A DNA stretch of 64,000 bases from Colius striatus. Taxonomy: Eukaryota > Chordata > Aves > Coliiformes > Coliidae. Below are positions 32,297 through 47,200 of this stretch, one piece after another. The number at the start of each line of letters is the position of its first letter. Position 1 is the first letter of the stretch. Position numbers and translations under genes: made by a program. The stretch spans positions 37,870,501-37,934,500 of the forward strand of contig NC_084761.1 in the NCBI RefSeq assembly GCF_028858725.1, written 5' to 3'. A model generated the notes under the pieces. That model did not search any database. It saw only the letters and a program-made list of their open reading frames with translations, and had not been told where the DNA came from.

Positions 32297-35200
32297 TTAT
32301 TTCCTTTTCTGTTGTTCTTCATGTTGGAGATGATTCAGGACATAAAGGACAACTTGATAGCAGAAAATGTACTGATCCTGCAAGTGAAAGGAAATCACAG
32401 AATAAAAGAAAAGTGCTTGCACCACCCAAGCAATTCACTCTCACCTTCACTTCACAGGCACACAGCACGTGCTTTCAAAAGTACTTCTACAGTAAAATAA
32501 ACACAGGCACTCCCCTGCTGCTAAAGATATGCTTTTATAATGGGACATTTATACTCTTTCATACCAAATCCATTTCAAGGAAAATAAATCCTTTACATAA
32601 GTAGAAATGAAGACAAGTGAATTTCAAGGTCTTTCATCAATATAAAATAATCCAAAACTCAGATGACAGTGTAACTTTGTATCTTCATCTCAGTGATACA
32701 GGGGGCTAATACATGCTTTGGAGTGTGGGGTGAAGCTGTTAGTTTTGTAGTTTGGTTTCAGGCTTTTTTTATGGTTCTTTTTTTTTCTTTTAACTATGAT
32801 TTCACAGTTCCTTCACATTCAAAGGAAAACTGCAGATTTTAACAAGACCTTGTGATGTCCACCTCTAAGGAAAAGTTAATGAAGCTCTAGATCTAGACTA
32901 TTCCTAAAACATTCATTTAACTTCTGTGGTAGTATCTCTCCAAAGACGATTTCAAGACATCTCTGTAGTATCAGTGATTCATAGCAGCTACAGCTAGGCC
33001 TTCAGTTTATAATCCATCTTCAGCCAAAAAAGCTCAGCTAATTTCCTCTACAACACATGCTTTTGAAAATGAATCTTCCCACTTCGTTTTTTAATTAATT
33101 TTAAACCACAGATCAAAACAGTGCAGCCTGTTCAAAACTGCATGTATTTATAACTGTTAAATACATACTGACACACATCTGATTCAATTCTCACAACACA
33201 AATATCGTGCCAGAGTGCCCAAAGACAAACATTGTGTGCCATCACAAAGTTTCCTGTCACAAGAGAATTTTAATTCCAGTGTCCTTCCTTTAGCCTGTAC
33301 CCAGGGAAGCCAGACTCACCTCTGTCTGAACCATCCCATGTCTCTGCAGACGCATCGTGCGCACCAGGTCTGAGATATCAAACTACCAAAAAAACCAGCA
33401 AGTTAAATGTTTGCAGACAAACTTAAGTACATATAAAAGAAACAGCCTCAGCACCAAACCAAGGAATGAATTAGGTACACTGAACATTTAGTAGCAAAAT
33501 AAATCAGTATAGCCTATGCATGTCCGGTACGTAACTGGCATGTGCTATCTCTGGGCAATACGCATGTGGCCCTCCTCCATCAGACACCCTCCTCCTCTTC
33601 TTTTCTTTCTCTGTGCACAAGCTCTCTTTCTTACTCCTACTCAGCTGAGTGTACAGAAAACAGAACCCCTTGGCCCAGTCTAACAAAATGCTTTTTATTT
33701 CCCTTGGTCTATAAAGTTCTATACATTTAGCGAGTACTTAGAAACCTCATGGAGCTAAGCATGACACAGCTCATCTCTACAAATTCACAAAAAGACTTGC
33801 TACACCAGGACACTGAAGGACATAAAACACAGGGGAGCTAGCACCCTCCTGTGGAGCACTCTGGAAAGCAGATCCTCGACTGTGCCTGGAAAAATTAATT
33901 TACATACCCTCATCTTCATCTGAGATGTTTGCACCCTGAGTTTTTGATTTAGTTGCCTAAACAGATACTCTGGCTTGCTTTTAGCAGCACTCCAACAGTT
34001 CTTGGATCAAGTGCCACAACTCTCAGCCCTAATGCCATTGAACATGGTAGTTCCGCTTAATACACCCAGCCAGGTAAGGCAGGCACTTTAACTTTTCCTT
34101 TCAATTGCCCAAGTCATCATGGCAACACACTGCTGGTTCCCAAGCCATATGCCAGAAGTCTGCTAAGGTAGGAGATATCCTTGCAACATATCCTAGAACA
34201 TCTCAAGCGGCACCAAATAATGTTGGATTGCTGAGGTGTCAACAAACAGGACACTTTACAAGATTCCTGAGCTAATCCAAGAACCAGCAGATGTTAGAAC
34301 TCTTCCCTCTTGCCATCATCAACAAAGAAACATTTCACAGGTACCACTGTTTTACACCCTCATTTACCTTACATTAAGACATGGCCAGGATGCTACTCTC
34401 AAAAGCACGACATATTCTTTAAATGACTGAATAAATCGACATGAAAAAACTTTCCTGCAAGTCACAGCTTAGCCCATCCTCTCGGGTACTCACATCAAGG
34501 TCTCTGCTGATTAAGCCTAGAACAACATCTATACAAATAAGGGTCCCCGATCGTCCAATGCCTGCACTGCAGTGAGTTATGATGGGTCCTGACTTGTGGA
34601 CACGTCGCATGTAGGAGATAAAAGTAAGCAGGTCATCTGGTTGAGAAGGGGTGTCATGGTCAGGCCAGGCGATGAAGTTCAGGTGAGAAATGTGCCGTAC
34701 TTCACCTGTCTGCATTTTAAAAACAACAAAATGTAACACATGGGAAGAATAAAAAGACAAAAGGTAAGTTCCCAAAGTCTCAGAATCACAGAATGTTAAG
34801 GGACCTCGAAAGAACACCTAGTCCAACCTCCCTGCCAGAGCAGGGCCACCTAGTGCAGGTCACACAGGAACTCATCCAGGTGGGTTTTGAATGGAGAAGG
34901 AGACACCACAACCCATCTGGGCGGCCTGTTCCAGTGCTCTGTCACCCTCACAGTGAAGAAATTCTTCCTTATGTTTCTTTGGAACCTCTTATGTTCCAGC
35001 TCATACCTATTGTCTCTTGTCCTATAATCGGCCATAACTGAGAACAGTCTGGCTCCATCCTCCTGACACCTGCCCTTTACATATTTGTAAACATTAATGA
35101 GGTCAACCCTCAGACTCCTTTTCTCCAAGCTAAAGAGCACCAGCTCCCTCAGCCTTTCATTGTGAGAGATTTGCCCAATTAAGGTGTTCTGTAATTCAAT

Positions 35201-38200
35201 AAAATGAGAAACAATAAGCCAAACTGAAAATAACTAGCAAGTAATAGAATGGTATAAGGTTCACTGTGCAGATTGAGCTGATCAGAGGAATGAACCAGCA
35301 AGATGGAATTATTAGTGAATTTGATATCCCTAGATACGTTTCCTTGGCAAAAATTTAGACTCTCATCAGTATAATGAAATCATCTCCTGGCCTAACAGCC
35401 TTCTGCTATAAAGGTCAGAAAGCAGCACCAAGCTGCAACAAGGAAGACTTGCCCACTAATAGGCAAAGAGGAGAAGCCCTAGGTTACCTCTTTACATAGG
35501 CACTATGACTGAAAGCAGACAAGACAAAAAAATGAGGACAAAAATGCCAACACTCAGAAAAAAATCTGCAGCTTACAGAATTGTATTCACTTACCTGAAG
35601 GTCTTCCAGCTCCAGCACTCTAATTATAAAGCCCTTCAGCTGCTGAAGTCTTAAAAGTGCAAGTCGTAGTCTATCATTTATCATGGTGGTTTTATTGAGT
35701 ACATCTGGCCAGTATCGCTGGCATTTTATCTTTTCTCCTTCAACCTCCTGAGTCATCATGGCAATCACAGTACAGTTTTGCTCCCAAACCATCTGCCAGA
35801 AATCTGCTACAGTAGTAGGGAGTGGTCCTTGGCAGGCAATGTACACGAACTCTTCATTCCCCACCGGCATGCGAATGAAGCTGGCATTGATGTATGCACC
35901 TTCAATCCCAAGAGGTACTCTAGTGGTATCATCTGCAACTCCCCACAACAAAAATATCTCCATGTTAGGATGGCACACAATCAGGCCTTCAGGTAACAGA
36001 GATGCTGAGTCTTGTGCACTCACATGGCACTTATCTCCACAGATGCTTCCAGATCTTATTGTAAAAAAATTAAATGACTACAATACTTCGTTTAGAACTA
36101 GTCAGTACTTCTCTTTGAATGAAGAAAAAGATGGCTAGGGAAGAAATCTAAACCAGCAGACAGCCAGGATACGTGATTTGAACTGCAGCATCTTTGAAAC
36201 TGAGGTTCTATGTTTCTCACTCAGAACCAACCTTTTTAAGTTCTCACTTCTCCACACATCTCCCACCTAACAAACAATTTTGTTGCAGGAAATTTACTGA
36301 CAATAGTATACATGTCAACTTTTCCAGTTTTACATTGGTAAAACTGAAAAAAATCTTGTTTGGGTCCATATATATATCATTAATGACATAGGATCTGCTG
36401 AAACAAGTAAACAATCTGAACATCAATTGCTACCTCCTGCAGTAATCTATTGTTGATCAATCTTAAACTGCTCTATAAATGTGTGTTTCACATGTGTAGA
36501 AAATGAGTGGCGCTCTGATCCAATTCATCTAACCATGCAGGTGGTGACAAAACATCAACAGTGAATTTCAGATTAGTTAGGACTTACAAGGAAGTATGTT
36601 TTTATATCTGTTCTTCTTCCTATTCTCCTTTGCTTGTCCAATCAAACACTGATCCAAAGGTTTTAACTCCTGCAGGTTCTGCAAAGAAACAATTACATGT
36701 GAATTGAAAGCACTGAGTGCTGACAAGTGTTAAAAACAGCTGTGTAACAAAAGCTTTTAACAGACAGCATTGTTGAAAAAAACTGTAATGCAGTTATGTG
36801 AAATCAATTATAGCTAATAAAATGAAACAAAATGTAAAAAACCCCCACTATTACCCAGTAAATATTTTATCACTTTCTCCCAAAAAAGAGATGTGTAACC
36901 TGGTTGACTTTAGACTCTGAAAAGGCTAGTTTCACATTCTGCAGCTAGATTTCTCTGTTCACCTTGTCTGTGCTTGTTAACATAAGATTCACTTGGTAAT
37001 TTATTGGAAGTAAGAATTACACCCTTTTGAAACGAATTCTGGCTTCAAGCTAATCTTGTCTTTCAGCAGCTAGTGGGGGGAAGGGAGAGAATTGTTTGGC
37101 AAAGGAAGTCTTTTCATCCCTTTAGAGCTGCAAATTAAAGAACTGTTGTATTTATGTCAGTATGAACCAGCCATTCTACTTCTAATTTTAATACTAGAAA
37201 AAAAAAGGCTTTAAAGGACAATTAGTTACTCACTTCAATCTCTTTAGAAGGAACTCCCTGTTCCAGCAATCCCCGCACCATCCTAATCACTGACTTCAGT
37301 CTGTCTCCTGAGTACTTGCCTCCAGGGAGTACATTCACAGTAGGGAGTGCAGAAATCTCTTTGTTTGTCACTAAAAGTAAATGTAGCAGAACAAGACTGA
37401 TCCATATAAATGAAAACAAATGAATACCTAAAACTACAGAAATGTAAACTGTAGTGTAATGTTGGATTTCCTGTTGCTGTTTACCACCCTACTACTAGTC
37501 TCTAGTGTGCTTGCAAACAACAAAGGGAATACACAAATGGTTCTCTCAGGTTGACAGGCAAAACCAAATTAACAAAGCCAGTATAATGCAAAATCAGGAA
37601 TCAAAAGCTTACTTTTGTAAGGCCTCCCATTTCCCTGGAGCACAAAACTAATAAACCAAGAATCTCTGCTATCACAATTGTGTCTTAAATCTACTATCTT
37701 AGTCTAAAGGTTTAAATGGATTATCTTTTTTTCTTTTAATAAATGATGACAAAAGGCAGCATGATTTAGGAACTGAAATTTCTAATGCTATCTCAAAAAG
37801 TAAAGACTAGATTCTGCCATAAGCACCAAACTGAGTAGTGTTCCACTCTGCTGTTTTGAGCAGCAGTGTAAAAATGAGAAGTGAGATAAAGAAAAAGAAT
37901 ACTGCCTAATTTGAGCATGGAGTACCTGGTATGTCAAGTACATAATACAACGATCTAGTCATGGTCAAACATGGATATTGTTACAGCTTTTGTCAGATAC
38001 TATGGAAGAAAGTATCTCAGCTGGTTTCAACTCTACTACAACTACAGGTGCAACATTGCCAGTGGTTGTTCCTATTTATTCTCACACATTCATTACATGA
38101 AGCTGTAATTGACCCTTTCCTGTGGGTTGCTCAGCTGTTAAGATTTCCCATTATACCTGTCATTACACCCTCAAAACACATACAGGACATTTTAAGATTC

Positions 38201-41200
38201 CCTTCTCAGATTTTGTCTATTTCATGTGATCCTGTGTTTTCCACTGATTATTTGTTAAAGTTCTTGCCTTCATTTACACGTTCCTGGCTGATTGATTCAA
38301 TGGGCAGTTTATCACTTTCCGACATGATCTCAACTTCATCTGCTTGGCTTGAGGGCAGTTGTGGAGGAGATCTATAGAAAGACAAGGTATAGAATTAAGA
38401 AGAGACACCTAGAAATAATCAACACATCTGCAATCTAATAAAAAAATTGCCAGAAAGTAATTTATAGTTATAAGTACTTCTGGACTGGATCCATAGCAGT
38501 AATCTCAACAAATCAATTATTTTTTTTGCCTGTTTTAAATCCTTTGCGGGCATTTAAAGAAGGTAACAGTGGAAAAAGATACAGGAAGACATCAATCTAC
38601 CAATAATTATCACTGCAATTATTACTTTTCAAAGGCTAAACAGTCAAATAACATCCAATAGCACATTTGTACCACTCATATAACTCACTATCTATACACC
38701 AGAATACCTATTCCCAATTGCAAGCTCTGTAGCTTTGTGTAAGATAGTGATAAACATATTAAATATTTTAGGTCACAATGTTGCTGCTTGTGACAATTAA
38801 GTCTCAACCCAAAGCTTCTCAGAAACTTAATAAAAACATAAAAAGTAGTATATACACTTTGACTGAACTTTCATTTAGACTAACATTATTTCACAAAGAA
38901 AAATGGTCTTGGGAATGTTCAAAATTCAAGGTGGCACAAAGTGACAGCCAGCAACTTGGCCAGGTATATCCTTAGTTTTCCATGTAAAAAAGAAAAAAAA
39001 AAGCCCCAAGCACTCAAATGGGAACAGATGGATCATTAGAACTATATGGCTTAGTTTCTGTACTCTAAAACCAGAAATAGTAACATTAATGAAGCTTGTA
39101 AAGATCCAAATTGAAGACAGCATTGTTTGAATGTTTTCTTTGCGAGCAAGTGCTGTTAGTACAATCCAAACTAAATTTATTTGGAGCCATCTGAACACAG
39201 CCCAGTTATTTGTAATAAGCACATATAAAAAAATAAATAAAAGTAGGGCATAGTAAACTGCATCAAGCTGACTAGTATTCAGGTAAATAACCTTTTAAAT
39301 GACAAGAATAAAGCAGAGAGCAAGTGAACAAGACATTGGGTTGTTTTTTTTCCCCTCTCATTATAATATATCCCCCTTCAGAGTTTCTAGTGTTTCAAGC
39401 AACACTAGAAAAGAAATCTTACCTTTCTGGCATAGCTTTTATTTCACAATAATCTTCACAATCATTTAAATGTGTTGGCTAGTGGAAGAAATATTTTAAA
39501 ATACGTCAAAGTTATAGCATTTATCCACTGTAAACTTTAAACAACTAACAATTACATGGACTATTTCTGAAGGGCGCTAAGTTCAAAGCAGCATATAATA
39601 AAAGATTTTCCTCTTTTAGACATCTCATTAACTCAGAATAACAGGATGAGAACACTCAGCACTTGGAAAGAGGCTCTACTCTAGCAGGCCAAAAAGCTCT
39701 CTTAAAACTATTCCTGACTGACAGCAGCAGTAGAATCATCTACATTTTCTCTAGTTGACTTTTTTTGTTTATAGTACTTAAAAACCCTTAATGAGGTAAG
39801 TCTGATAGTGAAAACTTCTGCCTCCTGTCAAGCCACCAGTCTTATATAGAACTGAACAGGGCTTTATCTCTAAATGACAAGTACTATCACATACGCTTTA
39901 CTCAACAGATGAGGCATTTTGATACTCCTTTCAAAAAATTCTACGAAGAAATTTATACTTATTATGCTTGCTTACAAGTTTCCACAGCCGTGCTCAGAAA
40001 ATTTTACTTGTGGATCTCCTAGAGCATGTGGACACAGAGCTAGATTCCTGATTTGACTCTCAGCTCTACTAACTGGATAGAAAGCTGCAACAGCCAGGAA
40101 GTGCTGGTCAGACAGAGTTCTGCCAATTTGAAATGTGAGACAAGAAGACATGCAATAATGTAGGGTAAACCACATACAGAAATTATTCAAGTTAATGAAC
40201 ATCTCCTAGCAAAAAATAGGAGGAAAAGAAATCTCAAATTTGCATTTTGAACAATGAAGTCTACAAAGTATTCATCACAATTGCTTCCCTTCTTTGGAAA
40301 ATCTTCTGCATCGAATGCCTGAAGGAATATTGACAAAGATGTTTTCATTTAATAGGCATGTAAAGTTATTTCCACAAGTTCTATGCCAATAAGGAAAATA
40401 CTAAATTGAAAGAACATCTGAGAAAATAAAATCAGTAGACTAATATCTGCCAGGTTCTTGCCATCCCACCTCTGAAAAATCTTCTGGTAAAGATGAACCA
40501 TCACAGTCTGTGTCTTCAGACTTATCTTCTGTCAGCTTTCCATTCATCTCTACTGGAATGGGAAAAACAGGAGTTTAAACATAAACACATCAAAAGCTGC
40601 CCAGAGTTCACCTTTTCATAGATGTGAACCCTGTTACACCTACACAGGGAAAACAGATACCAGAATAACTAAGAAACATCTTTTAAGTCCCTTTCCTAAC
40701 TGTGTGTTGGAAAACAGGTCTTACTGTGTAGGATAACGAGACTTTAGGCTTCTTTCTTTTTAAACTGCAACAGCTGCCATTACATGTGAAGTTGTTTGCA
40801 GAGCTAACAGAATCTCTGTGCCGCAGCATAATGGACAAGCTAGTGCTAGCAAGTTGTCAGACTCCCATGTTCCTCCAATTTGGTTACATTGAGACCAGCA
40901 GTAGCTCTAAGACAAGACCTAATTAAAACGTGCAAGATAAAATTACTTCCATCTGTCTGCTACAGCAGTTCCCTGTTGACATATTTTCTGGATTTATCTT
41001 TAGTAGCAAAGGTCAGATTCTAGCTACAAGAATCTGGAAGTAGTGGAGCTCCACTGAACAGTGATCCAGAACCTCACTGACCAATGACAATGACCAAATG
41101 AACTTGAAGATAAGCAAAAGAGCTGAAAAAAACTACAGTTTTGGAAGGTATATGGAGTTCTAGAAGGAACCTCTACAGTAATCTACCAAGCACCTTGCCT

Positions 41201-44200
41201 GAACTTTTGGAGTGTACATACATGGCATGACATCATAAATGAACTACAAATCTTATCTACACTAAATTTCAGTTAATGACTGGAGCTGAGGAGATATAAT
41301 GAAGGAAGAGAAAGGTGTACAGACAGAAACAAGTACTGAAAAAACCTGCTCCTTCTGAAAGAGAGAAAGCAGGACAGCAATTTGTTTGGTTTTGAGACCT
41401 CAACACATTTCCAAGCTGTAGAATCTCCAATCAATGAAATGTTGAAACACTTAAGCATTTCTACATGACTGTAGCTGCAGAATCAGGTATATAAACAACA
41501 TGAATTCCACTCAGGAGACAATTCCAGATTTGGATTTGTTTTCTGACGTTACTTAAAGCCAAACCCAGATTTACTAAACCAGAACATGACTTAAATTGCA
41601 TCTGAAATTCACTGGAACCAGAAACCATTTGTCTACATTCTACTTGAGAAACTTTCTGTTCACACAAAAATTCAATATCAACCCTCCCTCTTGCCAAATC
41701 AGTTGCTTCCTTAGCACCTTGTTTCAAGAATATTTTGCTGTTAATGATATGCTTTGCAATGGCTCTTGTTACCTGCTAGGTGCTCTTCTGATGCAGACTT
41801 CTTGAGATGCAGCCTCTGAGCCTCTGAAGTTGCATTATTATGATTTAAGAGGTTCTGGGCTTCCTCATCTACAACATCCAATAGATACTGGACAACTTCA
41901 TTGTGATCATCTTCATCATAGTACTCATCATCTGGAACCTCCGTTTCTAAAGAGAAATAGTATAAAACAGTAAGTTTTAATATTATCAGATCTTTCAGGA
42001 GGAAAAAAAATAAAAAGACAGACACCATGGCATTATTTATAGCTGTTATCATGGCTCTTCCTCATTCATCTTTAACACAGAATCCAATTTCCTGAAATCT
42101 ACTTCCAATATTAACTAATTCCTCTAAAGCAGAGCATACAGCTCAGAGACAATCTTCTAAAACTGACAGCCCAACATTGACTTACTTCAGCCTCTTTGAC
42201 AATGCCTCGATACTCTTGTACACTAAAACTGAATAATGTTGTCCCCATCTCAATTCCTCTTACCTGATTTGTAACTGCATTTAGAAAAATCTGACATCTG
42301 ATTGATGAAGCCAAGGGAAGGTGCATCTCCAGATCCTGAGAGATTCATTAGTCCTTTTGTGTGATGGATATTGTTTTCTGTATCTGCTTGAGAAGGTGCT
42401 AAGATGCCATTGCCATTTACCTAAGAAAGTGAACAACAGCACAAGTTGACCCTTAAAGAGTCTGTCAGCTTGTTGAAGCAGCAAGAAACCCTTAAAAAAA
42501 TCATCACTCTACTTAGCAACAAATAAACCTTCCTATTCATATCGTATTCTCATCCAAGATGGCTGGGTGGGCAAGCTTTTAAGTGTGTTGGAAGTTTCAC
42601 ATAAAAAGAGTAAATAAAAAAAAATTAAAGCAATTAAAAAAACACCCATATGGTGATGAGGAAGCAACTACTACAAGAGAATACATAGTACTATTTAATG
42701 CTATTATGACCTCTACAAAACGTATGTAGGCTTCAATACCTTTATTTCCATAACACACCATTTCTCAGAAGAAAACAAGGAGGCAAAAAGGGAAAGAAAA
42801 CCATCTAGTAAATGTAACATGTAAATATCTGCAGAAACTGTTCAAACAAGAGCTTTCTGGATCATAATCTTGGACATTTGTCTTTCAGGGAAGCAGTCCC
42901 AAAGAATCAGAAAATTAATTAAAAAACATGCATATTTATTATGAACTGCTTATTCGCATCAACTGATAATAGTGTTGCATACTTTACTTAATGAATTGTT
43001 TAATTAATTTTCATGTTGAAAATGTGTGTAAAGTAGATAATTTTCTCTGATTAAGGATAGTAGGCACAACAGAGGAATATTTACCTTTGGCCTGTAAGCA
43101 TCAGTTGTCTTTTCTGTTCTATCACAGGGATCACCACAGGAACAACCTAAACAAAAATGAGAAAAACCAACAACTTCACAGCAACTTTTTCACAGAAATT
43201 AAGTTAGCTCACATCAATTATTTTTATACAAGAAACAAGATATTTAATATTATGTGATGAAATGAGTAAGACTTCTGCCTGCCTGATCACCTGGCTATTG
43301 CCAAACCTATATCTGATTAACTATACTTTATGATGGCTTTCTGAACGTTGTGTTCAATGGGATTAGAAAGCATGAATGCTAATACAAGTAACCAACTCTG
43401 CTTTAAGCAAAGAGAAATGTTGATAAAAAGTTTGACAACACAGAGTGGAAACACACACCTTTAGGAAACAGGGCATCCTCTCCTTTCCCTTGAAGTGTAC
43501 AAAATATAACCCTGAAATCATCTGTCACTAAACATCACCTGACATCTGGGTCCTTTCCCTTCTTGATAAAGAAAAGAGTAATATCAGAGACCACTGCCTA
43601 GCCTAGACATCTCCTTACTGGTGTAATAAATGAGACCAAATGGAACTGGTAGACACTGTTTTCTTAGCTACCAGTGGATTTGCATATATGTTACACTTTT
43701 AGAAATGAAGAAACTTGTAGATGAAATAATTGAAGGCTAAGAGTAATCTTGTATCTTGCCATGAACCTATGCATGACAAGTGAACTACAGGAAGGATACC
43801 ACTTGGAAGTGGGATTCCAAGATTTGGTTACAGGGCTTGTTTTTAATGAAAACCAAAGTTTTTTGAAAAACCAAATGTGTGGCACACTTGGAAAATATGT
43901 GAGCAACACTAAACTGTAAGAGCTGCAATAATTTCACAAGGCAATATATTGAAGGAAACATGAAGAACAAGACTATAATGAATGAAGACAACTGAAAAGC
44001 GACAACATTTCAAAGAAAAAGCAAATGCTGTAGATGGTAAGTAACCACATAAGCAGTTGTTCTGCACAGTAGTAAATGTAGGTGCTAAAGGATCCTGAGT
44101 CTAACTGAGGAAACAAGGAACTATTTAACAAAAGGAAGTTAATGTCACTCAGGACATATTAATGCTGTGTACACAACACTGGAAATAATTCTTTCTGTCT

Positions 44201-47200
44201 GGCTGGCTCTGGTGAGCCTCAACCAATGCCATATGTGTGACCAGAAGCACCACACCTGAAGGGGAAAAACAGTAAGATAAACAAATTGCAGAGGAGCAAA
44301 AAAATCAATTTGGGCTCCTTTAGTCTTGAAAAAGAGAAGACCAATGAGATATCCAAAGCCCTTTCAAATGTAACAAATCGTATTTTTATGTCTTCTCAGA
44401 GAAAACAACAGCAACAGTATTGTTATTAATAACAATTATGATGATAATAAATTGACTAATTTTTTTCTAACTACCTGAAAGATTTAGGCTTGATATTAAA
44501 GAGAATTTCTAAACTACAAGAGAATCAGAAAGACCTTTTATGAAGCTTTTAAAAGAAAAATCCATCAAGCAACACTTGCTGGAGCTGATCTCAGTAAATG
44601 AGTTATAGTAGTCACCAGACTAGGATGATATCTTAAGGTCCTTATCAGTTTCTTTATTTTTAAAAACATGTGCATTTCCTTGCAATAAGCATGAAAATCT
44701 TACCATTAGCTTTCAATGGCCACGGATTTGAGCTATCTGGGCTTTTGGATTTTGGAAGCACTGCATGACCATCTCTATGAAAAGAAACGTTTAAAGGAGT
44801 TTTTATTAAAGAATAAATCATGATAAACATCAGATACTGATGTAAATATCAATAAAACCACTAACCATGCTTTCTATTACAATAGTTTTGGAATACTGAA
44901 AACATTCGATGAGAGAGATTAAGCACTGCTAGTTAGGTTAGTTCCTGCTTCAATGAGCACTGAAGAGTTTGTTAGAGCTAGACTTTCCTTCAACATTCTG
45001 ACAAAAAGATTTGACCTTGCAGTCTCAGGACTTGGGATCCCTTCTGGGATAAAACAGAGAGGGAGGGAGGAGTAAATATTTTAGTCCCAGGTAAATATTT
45101 AAACAGAGTAATCTGTAAAGTTTTTTTAGTCTGCTGCATTGCCATAAAAGCAGCTGCAGGCATCAGTGAAAATACAGTGGCGCACTAGGATCTTGTGCTA
45201 CAGGGTTTTGATGCTCACCAGTGTTCTGGGACATCCATGTGACAGTGAAACTACTTAAGCACAAAACAACATTTCATCTCCTTTTTATGACTTTAGAATC
45301 CTCAGTAGTCATTTTAAGAAAAAGGAGTAATTGCATTTAAATAACCTGTCATTTTGAAAATGGTATTTTGAACACTTGCACTGCCTAGCTGCAGTCTGTC
45401 TTCCAAAGAAATACAAAGAACAGCAAGTACTCAGTATCCTTCTGCTCCACTGAAGGACAAAAATTGCAGACATACATACAGGGTGCCTTTTTGTGGCATC
45501 AGTCCTCAGTAACATGCCACCTAGTACCACTCTGGCAAACTAGCTGTCATACCAGGAACATGTTTTAACTACACACTCATAGAGTCACGCAAGAAAAAAA
45601 TAAAACAACTACAGGGAAGCATTTGCTTCCAAAATGTACCTGGTTGCTTTCAGCACCACTTTTGGAAGGCATGTTTCCAGCATTCTTTTGGCTTCTTTCA
45701 GAGTCATTCCCTGTGTGCTTACTCCATTAATGTAATGGACAATATCTAGTGCATGGAGACTTTCCTCTCTGGCAGCAACTGATTTCGGGAGAATGTCACT
45801 AATATACACAACTTGGTAAAGGCTGTCATGACCTCCTGATAACAACAAACCTTTGTAGGAAAAAGGGGGAAGAAAAAAAAATCAAGTTTTTTCTTTGCAA
45901 CTGAAGAGAAAAAAACATTTTAAAGCAAAAAGCAATGTATTTCTCTGTTACCTAGCTCTTCCTTGTGGCATGTTAGTGTAATATCAGGTAGTAAATGAGG
46001 CAACACTGGCATCTTGGGTAACTCCAAAACACGCCCTAACACTAATCTCACAGTCTTTGGGGCAGCGCGGAGGAAGTTTACTGCATCGGTGTGACTCATG
46101 TTAGTGACATCAATGTTGTTAACCTATGGAAATGAAAGCAACAGAGATCTTGTTAGTTTCCAAGTAAACCAGTTAGCATTGCTGCAGAAACATTTATTAC
46201 TCTTCTTGTTGACATTCGACACTGAAGGACAAAACAACAGATGCTTTATCAAAACCAGCTGTGGTTCATTGTACTTACCCATGCAGACGGAACATAGAAA
46301 TGTAACTGAACTTTCACAGGTGGAGAAACTAGTTTAAAGTCCACATGTCAAAATATTAAACAATCTGAAGAGATATATTATTTTACTGTTCCTGTTCAAA
46401 AAAATGGGAGTGCTATAACTGTATAGGCTGACATCTGAAAGTGTGACTCACAACCTAATCCAATTTGATGTGTATTTGTCTAACTGTATTAAGGTTTAAT
46501 AGAAGCTGTGCTTCAATGTTGTGATCCAGCAATGACTCACAGACATGCTTTGTGTCATGCACTTTGTCACTTGCTCACAGTCCCTGTAAGCCTAAATGTC
46601 AATTTTCAGTCAATCAGAAACTAATATCATAAGGGATGGAATGCCATTCAGAGGGACCTGGACAAGCTCAAGAGGTGAGTCCATGTGACTCTTACGTGTT
46701 TCACCATGGTCAAGTGCAAAGTCCTGTACCTGGACTGGGGCAAACCCTAGTATCAATACAGGCTGAGGGATGAAGAGATTGAGGGCAGCCTTGTGAAAAA
46801 GTACTTGAAGGTGTTGGTGGATGAAAAACTGGACACAAGCCAAACTTATTCTGGGCTGCATCAAAAGAAGGATGACCAGCAGGTCGAAAGAGGTGAATCT
46901 ATCCCCTCTCCTCAGCTCTGGTGAGACTCCACGTGCAGCAGTACTGGATCCAGCTCTGGAGTCCTCAGCACACAAAAGACATAGACCTGGTGGAGTGAGT
47001 CCATAGGAGAGTCATAAAAATGATCAGAGGGATCGAACACCTCTCCTAATAGGAAAGGCTGAGATGGCTGGGGCTGTTCAGCCTGGAGACAAGTAGGCTC
47101 TGGTGAGCCTTTTCAATACTTAAAGGGGGCTTATAAGAAAGATGGGGACAGGCAACTTACTAGGACCTGTAGCCATAGGACAAGGAGTAACATTTTTAAC

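Noticed and set aside
33908..33956. Exon-like 49-nt segment (frame GCA ACT AAA..., donor G|GTATGT) between exons 28 and 27
   Set aside because: Length 49 would shift the PTPN13 frame between two phase-0 exons, so inclusion would destroy the enzyme. Probably chance.
34418..34493. Open continuation of exon 27 past its donor ([13 protein letters not shown]...)
   Set aside because: The conserved FDISDLV exon follows in phase after the GTGAGT donor; the continuation is intron.
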